From: Brachionus manjavacas
Lineage: Eukaryota > Rotifera > Eurotatoria > Ploima > Brachionidae
Reading direction: 5' to 3'
DNA: 64,000 nt
NCBI GenBank assembly: GCA_019054805.1
Contig: JAHQIY010000037.1
Span: forward strand, 248,001 to 312,000
The notes under the pieces were generated by a model, which made no database searches, was not told the DNA's origin, and was given only the letters and a program-made list of their open reading frames with translations. Shown here piece after piece: positions 11,870-23,707 of this stretch. A program made the position numbers and the translations under genes. The number at the start of each line of letters is the position of its first letter. The first letter of the stretch is position 1.

Positions 11870-12690
11870 TAATTAAATCAAGCAACTGGACAACAAAATG
11901 GTCTACTGAACTGAATGTATTAAAGTGTAAAACAATGTATATTGGTCGAAATAGGAATAAAACTGGATATACAGTTACAATCTTGGATGGGACAGTGACC
12001 CTTAAAGAAACTGTTGAAGAAAAAGACCTTGGTGTTGTTGTCTCTAACGACTTTAAATGGAATAAACGATGTTCGTCTGCGGCATCTAAAGCCAACAGAG
12101 TATTAGATCAGATCAAGAATGCGTTCGTATGTTTGGAACTTTTAAACTTTTATACATAGGAGTTGTCAGGCCGCATCTTGCATTCGCTGTAAGTATCTGG
12201 AACCCTTCAACGAAAGCTAGCATAGACATAGTCGAAAGAGTCCAAGGAAGAGCGACGAAGCTAGAAGGAAAAGTCGTACCAAGAAAGGCTAATGGCTTTT
12301 GACTTAACGAGCTTAGAAGACCGTATAACAAGAGGGAATCAAATATTCAAATTTTCATAATAGTCAATCATCATGAGAATATTAACCTAATGAAAGGTGT
12401 GAATCTGAACCTGAGAAGAAAACATAACAAGCTAGAGAAAGAAATTTGCAAACAAGCTACATCAAGATATAACTTGTTGACCAACAGATTGGTTCCAAAG
12501 TGGAATGCTCTATCGCAAAGTGCTATCAACTCAGTGAAAGTTGATGGCTTTAAAGCGGGTACCGACAGAAAATGTTTGATACTGAACAAAAAAAGAAACG
12601 AAAGACTACCATGAAGAGCTCTTATAGAGCTAAATGCCGGAATGCGTTAGTATAGATTTCTATACTGCAGTCTCATAACTACTACTACTT
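11870..12690 (+). mobile_element. 5'-truncated non-LTR retrotransposon (LINE), RT C-terminal part
   Basis: Encodes the end of a CR1/Jockey-type reverse transcriptase and the downstream region: LKCKTMYIGRNRNKTG, the landmark EKDLGVVVSNDFKWNKRC, SKANRVLDQIKNAF, RPHLAFAVSIWNPS, then the C-terminal block SRYNLLTNRLVPKWNALS and FKAGTDRKC. The reading frame changes near 12145 and there is a stop near 12300, so it is dead. The 3' end is a TATACTGCAG motif followed by an ACT repeat, shared with the copy at 36.1-37.8 kb. Confidence 0.85.
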
Positions 12691-13040
12691 AAATAATTTT
12701 ATAGTTTGCCAAATTATAAAGCAATTAATTTTTAATATTCAAATTAAAACATCTATTTATCCCTATAGGGACGTATTTCTTGCTAATCTATACAAATGAT
12801 TTGTTCTCTTCTAATACAGTAAATTGTTGTCTTAGCTTTGTTTACGACTTGATTAGTTTTGAAATTTACTTCTGAAAAAAAAAAAATTGATGACTAATTA
12901 ATAGATTCTATTATCTTCTATTTTTTGATTTTCGTCTTTTGAATCTAAAAATATTAATCAACCTACATCTTTAAAATTACAGAAGTCAATGATCTTTTAA
13001 ACTACCTTGTATTAAAATAATTTGAAATAAAAAATTAAAA
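12691..13040. other. AT-rich non-coding spacer
   Basis: Nothing recognised. Confidence 0.45.
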
Positions 13041-13727
13041 AATGCATCGGATAAAACGCCTAAGAAAAATGCTACACAAGAAGACAAAGCAGCTAATGAT
13101 TTGCCTAAGCGTAAACGACTTGTTTTAGACTTCTTCAAAAAAAGGAAGTTATAAAAAAATGGACTCGGCTCTACAACTTATAAGGTGGCGTCTGATTTTA
13201 ATGTTGGCAAGTCTACTGTTTACAAAATCCTAAACAAAAAAGGTGCTTTAGCTTCGTACAGAGACGAAAATCCAAACGGTCTCTTGCGAAAAGTCTTAGA
13301 AGTATCAGATTTTCCTCTTGTTGACCAAGCATTAAAAACTTGTTTTCTTCAAGAAAGGGTAAATAATACTTTTTTATAAAAAAGCGCTGAGTTATTAAAA
13401 CAGCTTCAACAAACAACAATGTGAGCAAAAGCCTTTTTGAAATTCGGTCGAAGACGTCTTAAGACATTTTGTATCAAGAACAACATTCAGATCGATCCAA
13501 ATCTTTTTTCAAACTTTAAATCAACAGCAACCATAAATGAACAGGATGCAATTACGAACGCTAAACAGAGCTCAATCAAAAGCTTTTTCAAGTCGAATCA
13601 AGTTCAGTCGCCAACAGTTATCTATACCAGCTCAATTTCTATTGTTCGAATACCATTGAATTTTAATTTAATTTTTTTTAATTTTTTTTATAATTTAAAT
13701 TATAAAATTGCCTTTTTTAAACAATAA
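13041..13727 (+). mobile_element. Second pogo/Tigger-like remnant with HTH region and a PCNA-binding-like C-terminus
   Basis: From about 13041 the plus strand encodes a basic N-terminus (PKRKRLVLDFFKKRK) interrupted by a stop, then KVASDFNVGKSTVYKILNKK (psq HTH) and FPLVDQALKTCFLQER (start of the CENP-B HTH). A jump then leads directly to a C-terminal-like segment (FGRRRLKTFCIKNNI) ending with QSSIKSFFK at 13566-13592, a match to the PIP-box pattern Q-x-x-(I/L/M)-x-x-F-F. Drosophila pogo transposase is known to bind PCNA through its C-terminus. The DDE core is absent. Inverted ends were not located. Confidence 0.65.
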
Positions 13728-14080
13728 ATTTTCACCTAAATAAACCTTTCTTTTTATTTTCCCGATAAGACATTTTTATGGTCAACAGTCGTGTTCGATT
13801 ATTATTATTAGTATTTATTTAAAGTTAAAGTCACATTGGCAATTATATTATAAAAATTAATATATATTATAATATATAATAATTATATTATAATCATTTT
13901 ATAATTTTTTTTATAATTTAAATTATAAAATTGCCTTTTTTAAACAATAAATTTTCACCTAAATAACCCTTTCTTTTTATTTCCCTGATAAGACATTTTT
14001 ATGATCAACAGTCGTGTTCGATTATTATTATTAGTATTTATTTAAAGTTAAAGTCACAATGGCAATTTATATTATAAAAA
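13690..14080. repeat. Tandem duplication, period about 222 bp
   Basis: A segment of about 165 bp starting TATAATTTAAATTATAAAAT and including CAACAGTCGTGTTCGATTAT occurs at 13690 and again at 13912 with a few differences. The copies are separated by an AT-only linker. It overlaps the 3' end of the pogo-like remnant. Confidence 0.85.
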
Positions 14081-15480
14081 TTAAAAAACACAATTACAAA
14101 ATAAAATTAGTTTTAAAAATATTTCTAATTTTCCCAAAAAATTTACACAATTAGTCATTCGAAGTCATAATTAACTTTTTTTTAAATACGCTTTATGGCA
14201 AGTTTTTTTTTCTATTTTACTTTTTTGAAACTTTTAAATTACGCTGTTTCATTAAAACTGAATACTTAAGCATGTTAAAATTTGAAATATAATTACGCTA
14301 TTATTTTTAGAAATACAAAAAAGAAAAAAAAAACTTGCCATTTAGAAAAAAAAATCTCTTGCTTTGTTTCCATATAATAAGCTCTACTTGATATAAGAAA
14401 ATTAACAGAGTCTACAAGGCCCATTTCTAAAACTAAACGAAATTAAAGCTTTCACAATTTTGTATTCATCCTTTAGGTAATTGGTGAACAAGCAGAAGTG
14501 GTTTTTTTGTCAGAAGTGGTTTGACTTTCACGAATAAAGTGGAGACTAAAACTAAAATATAGAGAGAAGACTAAGATGTTTTTCATTCTCTATAATCGAA
14601 TATTTACTGCACCATAGTAGAGATACTTAGCAGTGTCTGGAGCTGTATGCTACTTAGCTTTTTATTGAGTTTTTAAAGAACTTTGAAAAGAAACTATTAA
14701 GAGAGGAAATAATCGAAAGAAAGTAAAAAACAAGCTTCAAAATTATATTCATTTCATTGTAATTAGCTTGAACTCAGTCTTTTCTAACATGACTAACACG
14801 CAAACTATTCGGCTATACGGGCTCAGGACACTTGACTGATCTTCTCTTTTTACTTGAAATTTTTTTTTATTGTCTTAGTTGTATGGTTTCATATTTGCAT
14901 TTAAGTTTTTCAAGTGCCTACTTTTGATTCAATTAACTTTTGATAAACTATCAAAGTAGAGAAAAAAAATAATGAGAGAAGACAAAAAAAGAAGTCTCTT
15001 TTCATCGAACACTTAAATTTCTCTAATTTTTTGTTCTCTATTATGAACGCTTACCCAGACTTTTACATTTAACGCTGTCTAATTTTACTTCAGACAGTTT
15101 CTCGTCTATGCCTTAAATGTTAAGTAATTTATATGACCAAGCAAAAAAACAGGTGATCAATTTTTGGTCACATATTTTAGGTAAAGGGTACTGATTACCT
15201 TTCACTATTCGAATAAAAAATGAAGATTTATAGAAAAGAGTTCAGATAGAATAGATTAAATATTAATGGTAATAAAAAAGTAATTTAAAATTTCTGATTG
15301 AAAGGAAATATTTTCAAATTGATTAAGATCTATTTTCAAATGTTAATTTTTTGTTAAGACAGACATTTTCATATCGAAAAGATTTACATCAATCAGAAAG
15401 ATTTGAAATCGAAAATTGAATGCTACTCTGCAAAATGAAATCTTCAAGCTAAAGTACAAAAATAAAAAACTGAAACAAAT
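14081..15480. other. AT-rich non-coding stretch
   Basis: No gene or RNA seen. Confidence 0.5.
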
Positions 15481-16518
15481 GGTTTAATTTTTTGCGTTTG
15501 TAATACAGAATGTATCCAATTTTGAACTAACATTTAAAAAGTGCGATGTTTCAAATATTTTTTTCAGTTTCAAAAAAAAAATAATTTTTAGTTAATATTG
15601 CAAGCATTTTCATATTTGAAATTCAATTCTTTAATGAAATAGAATGAGTTTAATTTTTATTAAATTTGAAAAAATTATTGAAAATTCTTTTTTAACTTTA
15701 AAATAATTCATTTATTTATTTTTTACCGAGCAAATGCTCCTTTAAAAATAAAAACAAATGAAAGAACTAAAAATAAAGTTAAATTGTAATTCTATTTAAA
15801 TTGTAATTTTATTTGATTTGTAATGGTATTTAAACTGTTATTATTTCTTGCATATTTTTCCTTTGAAAAATTATTGTACATAATACTTACTTAATTCCAC
15901 ACAATACTTTCTTAGGTTAAATTAAATAATGACTCTTACTGAATTAAAAAAAAATAATGTATTTGTCTGTTATTTTCCATCTTTTCTGCGCAATTTCGGC
16001 TACCATAGATATCCTCCTAGTAGGTCATCTCCGCAAGCTTGCTTGCTCTAGCTTATTATTATTATTATTATTATATAAAATAAAATAAAAAATGAATGAA
16101 AAAAAAAAATTATAGGATAGCATTTGTTCTGATCTGGTTGACTTGGTATTACCCTTTCAACAATCCCAAATACTCAAATGCGCTCTCAACTTGTATCTTT
16201 GTCTTTCAGCATAAATGATAAAAATTAAAAAAAATAAAATTAATTTTTCAACCTTCAAATTAATAATTAGGAATACCTAGACTGAAGATTTTGGTATTTT
16301 AGATTAGATGAACATATGGATCATCACATTACAAACTCTAAGTCAAAATTTATAAAAAAAAATAAAGTTTTTCAATTATAACAAAAAACAAAAAATTTGC
16401 AATATTAACAAAAAATTATTTTTTTTTTGAAACTGAAAAAAATATTTCAAACATCGCACTTTTTCAATATTATATCAACATTGGATACATTTTGTAATTC
16501 AAACACAAAAATTAAACC
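15481..16518. mobile_element. 1.04-kb non-autonomous TIR element, copy A
   Basis: The first ~130 bases (GGTTTAATTTTTTGCGTTTG, then AATGTATCCAATTTTGAA, AAAAGTGCGATGTTTCAAAT) are repeated inverted at the right end. A second copy with the same ends and interior is at 30098-31151 in the same orientation; both contain CTGGTTGACTTGG and CAATCCCAAATACTCAAATG. No transposase. The centre differs between copies: this one carries a hairpin-plus-tail insert near 15711-15745 (minus) and a TTATTATTATT-tailed block ending at about 16072. Confidence 0.75.
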
Positions 16519-19500
16519 AAATTGTAATTGAAATATTATCTTGTCGCATTTCAAAAATTTAAAAGAATTAAAAAATATAAATAAATAAAAAATATCTAAT
16601 TTGGTTTATCAATTTTCGGATTTATATTTTTTGATTTTTCTTAATAAATGAGATCAAGTCTTCAAATTACCTAAACAAAATGTTTCACTCTCTATCTGCA
16701 AAGCACTAAATGTATTAGGAAAAAATTTGAATGATAAAACGTTTTAAGATTATCAAAAAAAGTCATTCAAAATCTTAAATCTTTGTTTGTTATTACTATT
16801 ATTATTTATTTCAAAAACACCGCCTGGGTGATGAAAATAAAGATATAAATCAAATTGGAAAAAAATTTAAAAAGTTCAATAAGAAAAAGTTAGTTATGTG
16901 ACAGCGCTAGATATTACGAGTAAAAAATGAAACAAAAATAGATTTTTTAAACATTTATTAAAACTCTATTAGATTGAGTTTATATTAAATTTCATTTTGA
17001 ACTTTAAATTAAAAATTAAAACCTATTTTTTTTAGAAAATAAAGACCAACAGCACACAATCATTTTTTCTTATTTACAAAATATTCAATAGAAAGAAAAA
17101 CGTTTGCTGCTTAGTTTTATAATCTCTAAATGAACTGGCATGATGGCATGTTGTTTTAAAAAATAAACCTATCACCATATATTTTTCATTTGATAAGATC
17201 TAAGCCCAAGATCGTTTGGACTACAGAGGCCTAACAAGAATTTTGGTTGACCATTTTTTTTGTGATGTGCCTAAAACAAAAGAAAATTTTTTTTTCAAAA
17301 AAATCGAAATTTGATCTTGATCTTAAAATTTATGAAATCAGTCTAAATTGTCAAACTAAGTTCCTGAAAATTCTCGTTGAATCGGGACTAACTTTAACTT
17401 TTATGATAGATTGAATCTAAAAACTCGTAACTTAATTGAAATTTTTTCAAATTAAATTATATTATCTTAGTGCTAAAACATTGAGGAACCCATATTAAGT
17501 TCTTTGACTGAATCTTTTTTAGATTATCCTTTCCCATGTCTCAACTAACCCTCAGAGTTGAGTGACAGACTGCTTTGTTCCACAGGTTGTCAGACTGCCT
17601 GATGAATATAGAGCTGATTTTGACTCAAGACTTATCGAATAACCAACTCCACTATGTATTTGCTAGCTTGCTTTGTCTTCTTCCTTTCTTGAACCATTCT
17701 AATTTTGGTACCTTTCGTGTCTTATTTGAATTTATTCATATCATTTCGAATTTTTTCCTTTGCTCTCTTCTATTTTAATTACATTTTTTTTATTATGAGA
17801 AGAAGCTTTAGCTCGACACACAATTAAATAAACAAGACATTAAACAATTCATTACCTAATAGAATTTTCCATCATTGTAATTTATTAAATTAAAAATTGC
17901 GACAACAAAAAAACTTTTCCCAAGCCATTCTTTAAGAAAACATAAAATAGACATAATTTGATATTTTTTTATTAATAAATTCAAATAAATTAATTCAGTC
18001 CGAAAAATGGAGACAACATGGGAAACTAAAGGAAGGATAAGTGTCGAAATGGCGAAACACCAGTATTCATTGACGCCTTTGAAAATGATGATGCTGAAAG
18101 AGACTGCAGGGTTTTTTAGAAAAAAAATTCAAATGAAAACTAAAAGAAGATCAATTTTGCATTTTTATATCCTGGCCATTTTTATTTAATCTAATTTTTG
18201 CTCTTAAACATAAATAAAGAAATCAATTTTGAATAGTGGATAGGCACATCGAGACAATGATCAATCTAAATGAACAAAAGCAAATTGCTTTAGTATAATT
18301 AGTTTTTATTTATGAACCTAATCTCATTCGAATGGATCAAAAAAATCCACGGATAGTTTTGCTCAATGCAAAAACTAATAAATCAAACCAAATGCAAATC
18401 TCTCCAGATTAATGAGAATAGAAAAAAAGCGGCCCAAATAATCACACCGTACACAAATATTATTCGAAATCGATCTGCATAAGAAACAAAAAGCAAATTT
18501 GTTTATTTAAAAATCCCGTAGCTAAAAATGCACTTGTTTAGTTTGAACACAGTATCCAGTATTCTTGTCAATAGTTTTATTATCGAGAGAACAGCGATTC
18601 ACTGAGAATGTTTATTTGCTGAGTGAAATCTATCATTAATCAATTTAGAACATGCTAGGCTTGGCTGAGAATAATTTCCAAATTGATCTCTAAAAATACA
18701 AAACTCATGCTACCTAGACTAGGCGCTTGCATTTATTTAGCAGATACTGGTGATTAATGGTCGTGGAAATTTTCCTATCGCAGACTTCTATCTAAAAAAT
18801 AAATTATTCAATTGCTCTATTTCTAATCAATTCAATGAATAATTTTTTTAATTAGTTCCGATTGGGAATAATAATTTTTTTTCTAATGCAGATTCATGCT
18901 AAGATTTATGTTCTGATAATTGAAATTATTTCTACGTTTTTACTTGGAAAGCTGCTATCTTAACCAATTTTTGCTGATTTAACTCTTAAAGTTTAGTGTT
19001 GCTTTTAAATATTTAGAAGTAATATATGAAATAAACTAAAAATTATTACTACTCTATTTTGCCTAGTTTTTTGTCGTACAATAAGCTTAAGAGTGCTGAT
19101 TGAAACTTGGGTTTTCATTTAAGATTTGGACCAACACATTTGAAATCTCCCAAATTATGTTCTATTTTAGAAAAATAAAAAAATTATTGAAAATGAATTT
19201 GGATACAAAATTTATGATAAATGCCTGAAAATTTTCGATTACCATTAATTCATTGAAACCATAATTTAGATCTTCCAAAATAAATAATTGATATGCTTGG
19301 CATTTTGCTGAACTAAGCTTACAAAATACTAGTTTCGAATAGCTTATTTTTAAGTCCATAAAATAAAAAAAAACAATATAAATAAATATTTATTTATTGT
19401 ATCCGAAAACTTGTATTGCAGGAATTGGAACTTGATTTTTGGATTTTTGAAATTTTTTTATTTATTTATTTGTTTATCTGTATCAAGCTAGTGCTCCTTC

Positions 19501-20099
19501 AGAATAAAAATATAGAAAAAAAAAATAATATGTTTCAAGCTAAAAACGTTATGCTGAAATATTGAGACAAAAAAAAAATTACAATGAAAAAATAAAAAAC
19601 AAAATTTAATCAAAATTCGGTGAATTATACATATAAAAAAATAAATCTTCTATTTATCTGTTTTTTTTTTACTTTATTTTTAGGGAGCATATGTTCTCAC
19701 TTAACAATATATTTTCACTTAATTTAAGTGAGAATAAATTTCTTTTCGTATTACGGACTTATTTTTTTTATTTTCAAACTAATGTCAATTAAAAGAAGAT
19801 AAAAAAAACTAAGCAATTTTTTGATTTTTTTTAATTGATTTTAATCAAATACTGTATATATGTACCCTCAAAACATTTAAAATAATAAAAAAATTGAAAA
19901 TAATGATTGCTAATGATCAAATTTTTGAAACTTTTGACGATTTTTTATTCAAGCTTTTAAAGATAATACTCAAAGCTCATTTACATTTAGGACTACTTTT
20001 AGTAGCGCTAAACGTTGAAATAAAGAAGATGGTTTGAAATATATCCATTTAATCTGTATACACTTCCGTAATCCGGAAGATATAATAACTAAAAGTACA
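16519..20099. other. Long AT-rich stretch with no supportable gene
   Basis: Short open frames exist (for example 18007-18189 plus) but none looks like a known protein. It contains hairpin-plus-AAATA-tail ends on the minus strand near 16801-16832 (CACCCAGGCGGTG stem) and 19455-19505 (GAGCACTAGCTTGATACAG then AAATA repeats). Confidence 0.45.
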
Positions 20100-20640
20100 G
20101 GCCAACGTCCAAAACAATCCTATGTTGCCTCATGTGGATGTCTTGCTGAAATTCGCGTTGCTGGAAAGTTTTTTAAATTTTGTAAAATCTTGTAAAATTT
20201 GTTCTTTTACTTTAAAATCAAAATTCATTTCATGTGGTAATTGTCAATCAGCTTTTCATTTAAAATGTGTTTTAAATAGAACTTATATTGCAATTAAGAA
20301 AATTTGGAAATGTATTGACTGCTCTAATTAGTTGTTAATCCTTATTTTATTTTTTCCTTTTTTTAATTTTTTGAATTCTAAGTGAATGTTGTAGTTCTCT
20401 CAATAACTACAACACCGACTCTATTCAACTTATGTCTATAGTTTCACAGTGCAATACTATGATCTCATGCGCGTAGCAAGTGATAGTATTTAACACTGTG
20501 TAAAATATTAGACATGCGCGATCAGAAAGAAATTTGAAATTATTGTTGTTTTCTTTTCTCCATTTTTTTTCTTTATTATTTGTTCAGGCTAGAAGTGGCC
20601 ATTTATTAATAAAGTTGTTATTATTATTTAATTTCTTTTA
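20100..20640 (+). mobile_element. Transposon-derived fragment with a PHD-type zinc finger
   Basis: An open frame (20122-20331, plus) ends with a PHD-like pattern: CKIC, then CGNC, FHLKC and CIDC, i.e. C-x2-C / C-x2-C / H-x2-C / C-x2-C. A very similar finger (CKICCLSCESKNIVCDNC, then FHLKC) closes the Mutator-like transposase at the right edge of the window, so this is probably the 3' part of a related element. A short 3' region follows with inverted motifs (GTTGTAGTTCTC and GAACTACAAC type) and a TTATTATTATTT tail near 20621. Confidence 0.5.
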
Positions 20641-20811
20641 TTATTTGTGTTATAACCGCGAACCACTAGATCCTAACAGATCCGGAAAGAACTATATTTC
20701 ATAATATAAGGTTTATAACATGAAAATAAAATAAAAAATGACTAAAACTTACACTAAAATTAAGTGATATTGTTTCCTTATTTTTATTGTTATATTTTTA
20801 TTTTTTAGTTC

Positions 20812-20850
20812 TAAGAGAGCTCAAGCTCGGTACAGAAAAATAAATAAATA
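20812..20850 (+). repeat. Stem-loop plus AAATA tail (retroelement 3' end-like)
   Basis: GAGAGCTCAAGCTCGGTACAG is followed directly by AAAAATAAATAAATAAA. The GAGC...GCTC stem and the GGTACAG motif recur at 44822 and, reversed, near 15711-15745 and 19455. Confidence 0.55.
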
Positions 20851-21726
20851 AACACGTGTATTACAGAAATTATAACTTTTTTTTTGGATTTTTGAAATTT
20901 TTTAATCAAAATTCGGTGTGTTTATTTCTTTGTTAGATAATAACCCTGCTAGCTTAGCCAGCTGTGCTAATCTATAATCTTTAAAAATCCATTTTTGAAT
21001 TAAGCTCAGGCAATCAATTCTTAATTATCTGAACAATTTTAGGAGAAACTAGATAACGATTTTAGTTATCCTAAATTAGATAGATTTTGAAATAAATACT
21101 GTCTTCTTTTCAAAACAAAGAATTGTGTAAATATTTAAAATAATGCTTAATTAACCAAAATTTTAAATTAAACATGCACTCTTGATTAAGTAAATAGAAA
21201 ATAATGAAGTGTTTAAAAATAATTATCCCAGAAGAACAAATAAGAAAATTAAAATAAGCTGAAATGTTTGACTATCTTTTTTTGGTTTTATTTTAAGTTA
21301 GGGAAAATATAAAATAAAAAACTTGCTATCCTTGGTAAAGCTTCATTTGAAAAAAATCACCATATTGTTTGTTTAATGTTTTTAATTTTTAGCTTCATAA
21401 TTCATTTAAATTTTCTATTTTCGAAATTTCGTGCGAAAATTCTACTGATTTTTAAAATCTAACTCAGTTTATTTTTAGCCCTTCTACTTGGTAACTCACC
21501 TGCTGATAATGATTTCATAATTTTTATTCCAATTAATTAATTAGAATAAAATCAATACCTAGAAGAGAATTTTCCCATCGAAATGAATCTCTGACTTTTT
21601 CAAATTTGGCTTTCAAAATATCAAAAAACTAAAAAATTTATTTCAAAGAAATTTATTTGTAATCTATTAGTTTTGACAAATTAGTAAAACAAAAATTCTT
21701 AATAAAATTATTTTTGTGAATTATAT
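20851..21726. other. AT-rich non-coding stretch
   Basis: No gene seen. Confidence 0.45.
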
Positions 21727-21912
21727 GGTTTTGCGAAATTCAGTACAAAATGGTAACAGAAAAAAATGTAAAAAATATAATGCAATATTCAAAGTTACAT
21801 CAAATATCAAAGTCTGCTAAATTAGCTCAGCAGGGATTTTGCGTATCATCAGCAGACTTTGGCAGTTGAATTTACATATCTAATTTTAAACTTTGAGAAA
21901 AAAGCTATTAAT
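21727..21912. repeat. Truncated foldback element of the GGTTTTGTGAAATTCAG family
   Basis: The left end GGTTTTGCGAAATTCAGTAC and the inner inverted pair (CAAAGTCTGCTAA ... AGCAGACTTTGG) match the complete element at 40620-40982. The outer right arm is missing. The element runs up to the stop codon of the kinase gene, so it may supply its 3' UTR. Confidence 0.6.
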
Positions 21913-21916
21913 TTTT

Positions 21917-23194
21917 TTAGATTTTTAGGAAAGGATATTTCATTAGAGAATCACTGCTCGGTCTTATTGTTGGATCAAATATTAAAGCCGATTGCAACAA
22001 ATCCATCATTTTACTCTCATAGCATAATTTAAGAGATTTTAAATTATACTTAGTGCTGATAAAATGGTCAAAAGAATTGGAATTTTTGGCCACACCAGAG
22101 TTAATTGAATAGCAAACATTTGCGTCTGCTCCCAGATTAGCTTTTTCAAGGCCACTACTGCACATTTCAAAACCAATTATTCCCAAATACCAAGATAGCA
22201 TCTTGGCCATGTTCACATAATTTTGTTGACAAGAGACGTCAGGTGCTCTATAGAAAACAAAATATCTCTTAAATCTAAACTGATCGGCAGACATGTAAGA
22301 ATTGCCTGCATCATCTTTTTTGTAAACATTCAAAATAGCATTGCCAAAGTCAATCAGGTAAAGTTCCAAATCTTGCCGTCCACTGCCGCATTTTTTAAAT
22401 CTAGAAGCATCTTTCACTTTTACAAGTATATTATCACTTTTCAAATCGTTATGAAAAATATTCTGCTTGTCTATTAAATTCTTATTTATCTCATTTAGTC
22501 TTGTAAGAGCATTTTTTATATATTTTTTTCTAACATCCTTGTTGAATTTTTTAAAGCATTTTTGAGCAAAAGATAAAAGAGTCATTGAATTTTCTATTTT
22601 CTCCATGACCAAGATGTAGAACAACAATCTGGAGCTAGTACTTATTATTCCAAAGGCTTTGCTCTTTACTACACCATCAGCATCATGAGTAAAAATCGCG
22701 TTGGCCACTTCAAATGGAACAAGTTTGTTCACTGATTTAGAGCATTTGTTGCAGTTGCCTATGGGATGGTAACAGCATTCTTGTTTAGTTTCAAGATCGT
22801 ACAGGACTCCGTCAGTATTTGCTGCAATTTTGATTGCTACATTTCCATAATGCTCTGATTTTGCAGCAAAAACAACTCCATAATTACCTTTGCCTAGCAC
22901 ATTCTCTATTTGAAAGCCAAAATTTTTGAGGTTTAACTTCAAAAAATTTATCAATCTCTCATCTGTCGGAATATTGTTGTCAATTAAATAAAAATTTCCT
23001 TTTGGTTTGAAGCCGTTTTTTAATCCATAACAAATATCTATGAATTCTATATTTAAATTCACATTCTGATCTTTAAACATGTACTGGCCAGTTTTCGAGG
23101 TAAATTTTGAACTCTCTGAACACGACTTGGACAAACCTGAGCAATCGTGAGCAACAATGCCGAAAATAAAAAATTTTAAAAAAATTTCCAGCAT
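21917..23194 (-). CDS. Putative secreted or ER-lumenal protein kinase (non-RD, HND type)
   Basis: Intronless 425-codon gene. The first 20 residues (MLEIFLKFFIFGIVAHDCSG) form a hydrophobic signal-peptide-like start. A eukaryotic-type kinase domain follows: glycine loop GKGNYGVVF (101-109), ion-pair lysine in NVAIKI (K122), likely helix-C glutamate E162, catalytic loop HNDLKSDN (248-255), DFGN (282-285), and APD at 317-319 in place of APE. All core catalytic residues are present, so activity is plausible; HND instead of HRD marks it as non-RD. Cysteines at 140, 141, 148 and 151 form a cluster between the lysine and helix C that suits disulfides in an oxidising compartment. No transmembrane segment follows the signal. 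I cannot place it in a named kinase family (not obviously FAM20- or VLK-like). A splice-acceptor-like TTTTTTAATCTAG lies 8 nt before the ATG, so an upstream non-coding exon or trans-splicing is possible. Confidence 0.8.
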   Translation of the reverse strand: MLEIFLKFFIFGIVAHDCSGLSKSCSESSKFTSKTGQYMFKDQNVNLNIEFIDICYGLKNGFKPKGNFYLIDNNIPTDERLINFLKLNLKNFGFQIENVLGKGNYGVVFAAKSEHYGNVAIKIAANTDGVLYDLETKQECCYHPIGNCNKCSKSVNKLVPFEVANAIFTHDADGVVKSKAFGIISTSSRLLFYILVMEKIENSMTLLSFAQKCFKKFNKDVRKKYIKNALTRLNEINKNLIDKQNIFHNDLKSDNILVKVKDASRFKKCGSGRQDLELYLIDFGNAILNVYKKDDAGNSYMSADQFRFKRYFVFYRAPDVSCQQNYVNMAKMLSWYLGIIGFEMCSSGLEKANLGADANVCYSINSGVAKNSNSFDHFISTKYNLKSLKLCYESKMMDLLQSALIFDPTIRPSSDSLMKYPFLKI

Positions 23195-23390
23195 AATCTT
23201 TCTAGATTAAAAAATAAAGCTAGCCAAAAAACAAAAATTTTCATGCCTCAAATCAAATTATCTCTGGCTTTAATCAAATCTTAAAATGTAGAATAAATTT
23301 GATGCAAATTTAATTGAATAAAAAATTCAGTTTGTAAAAAGTCGTAGGGTAACTTTTTTACAAACTTCAACCAACTGCTTTCAAATAACC

Positions 23391-23707
23391 AGAGTTGTTT
23401 TTAAGACACAACTCATAAGTCAAGTCAAGTCAATGACTTAAATTTTTTTTTTTTTTCAAGTCAAGTAAGTGATTTTTTTTGTAGACGGGCTTTAAATTTT
23501 TTATTTATTTTATCGAACTCCAGTTTAACTTAATTTTAGATGAATAAATAGATAGAAAAAAATTCAAATAAAAGTTTGTTAAAATTTTTATTAAATAAAA
23601 TGGTTTATTAAAAAAAAACTTTGACAAAAAAAAATTTAACTTAAGTCACAACTTTGACTTAAATTTTTGTGATTTTTACTTAAAACTCTGACTTAAAAAC
23701 AAGTCTG
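23391..23707. repeat. AAGTC-rich repeat/MITE-like block
   Basis: Clusters of AAGTCAAGTCAAGTCA with imperfect inverted ends (CAGAGTTGTTTTTAAG / CTTAAAACTCTG). Related blocks are at 29581-29867 and 51285-51400. Confidence 0.5.

Noticed and set aside
18007-18189. 60-codon plus frame and an overlapping frame with PVFIDAFENDDAERDC
   Set aside because: No family, no splice partners; too short to support.
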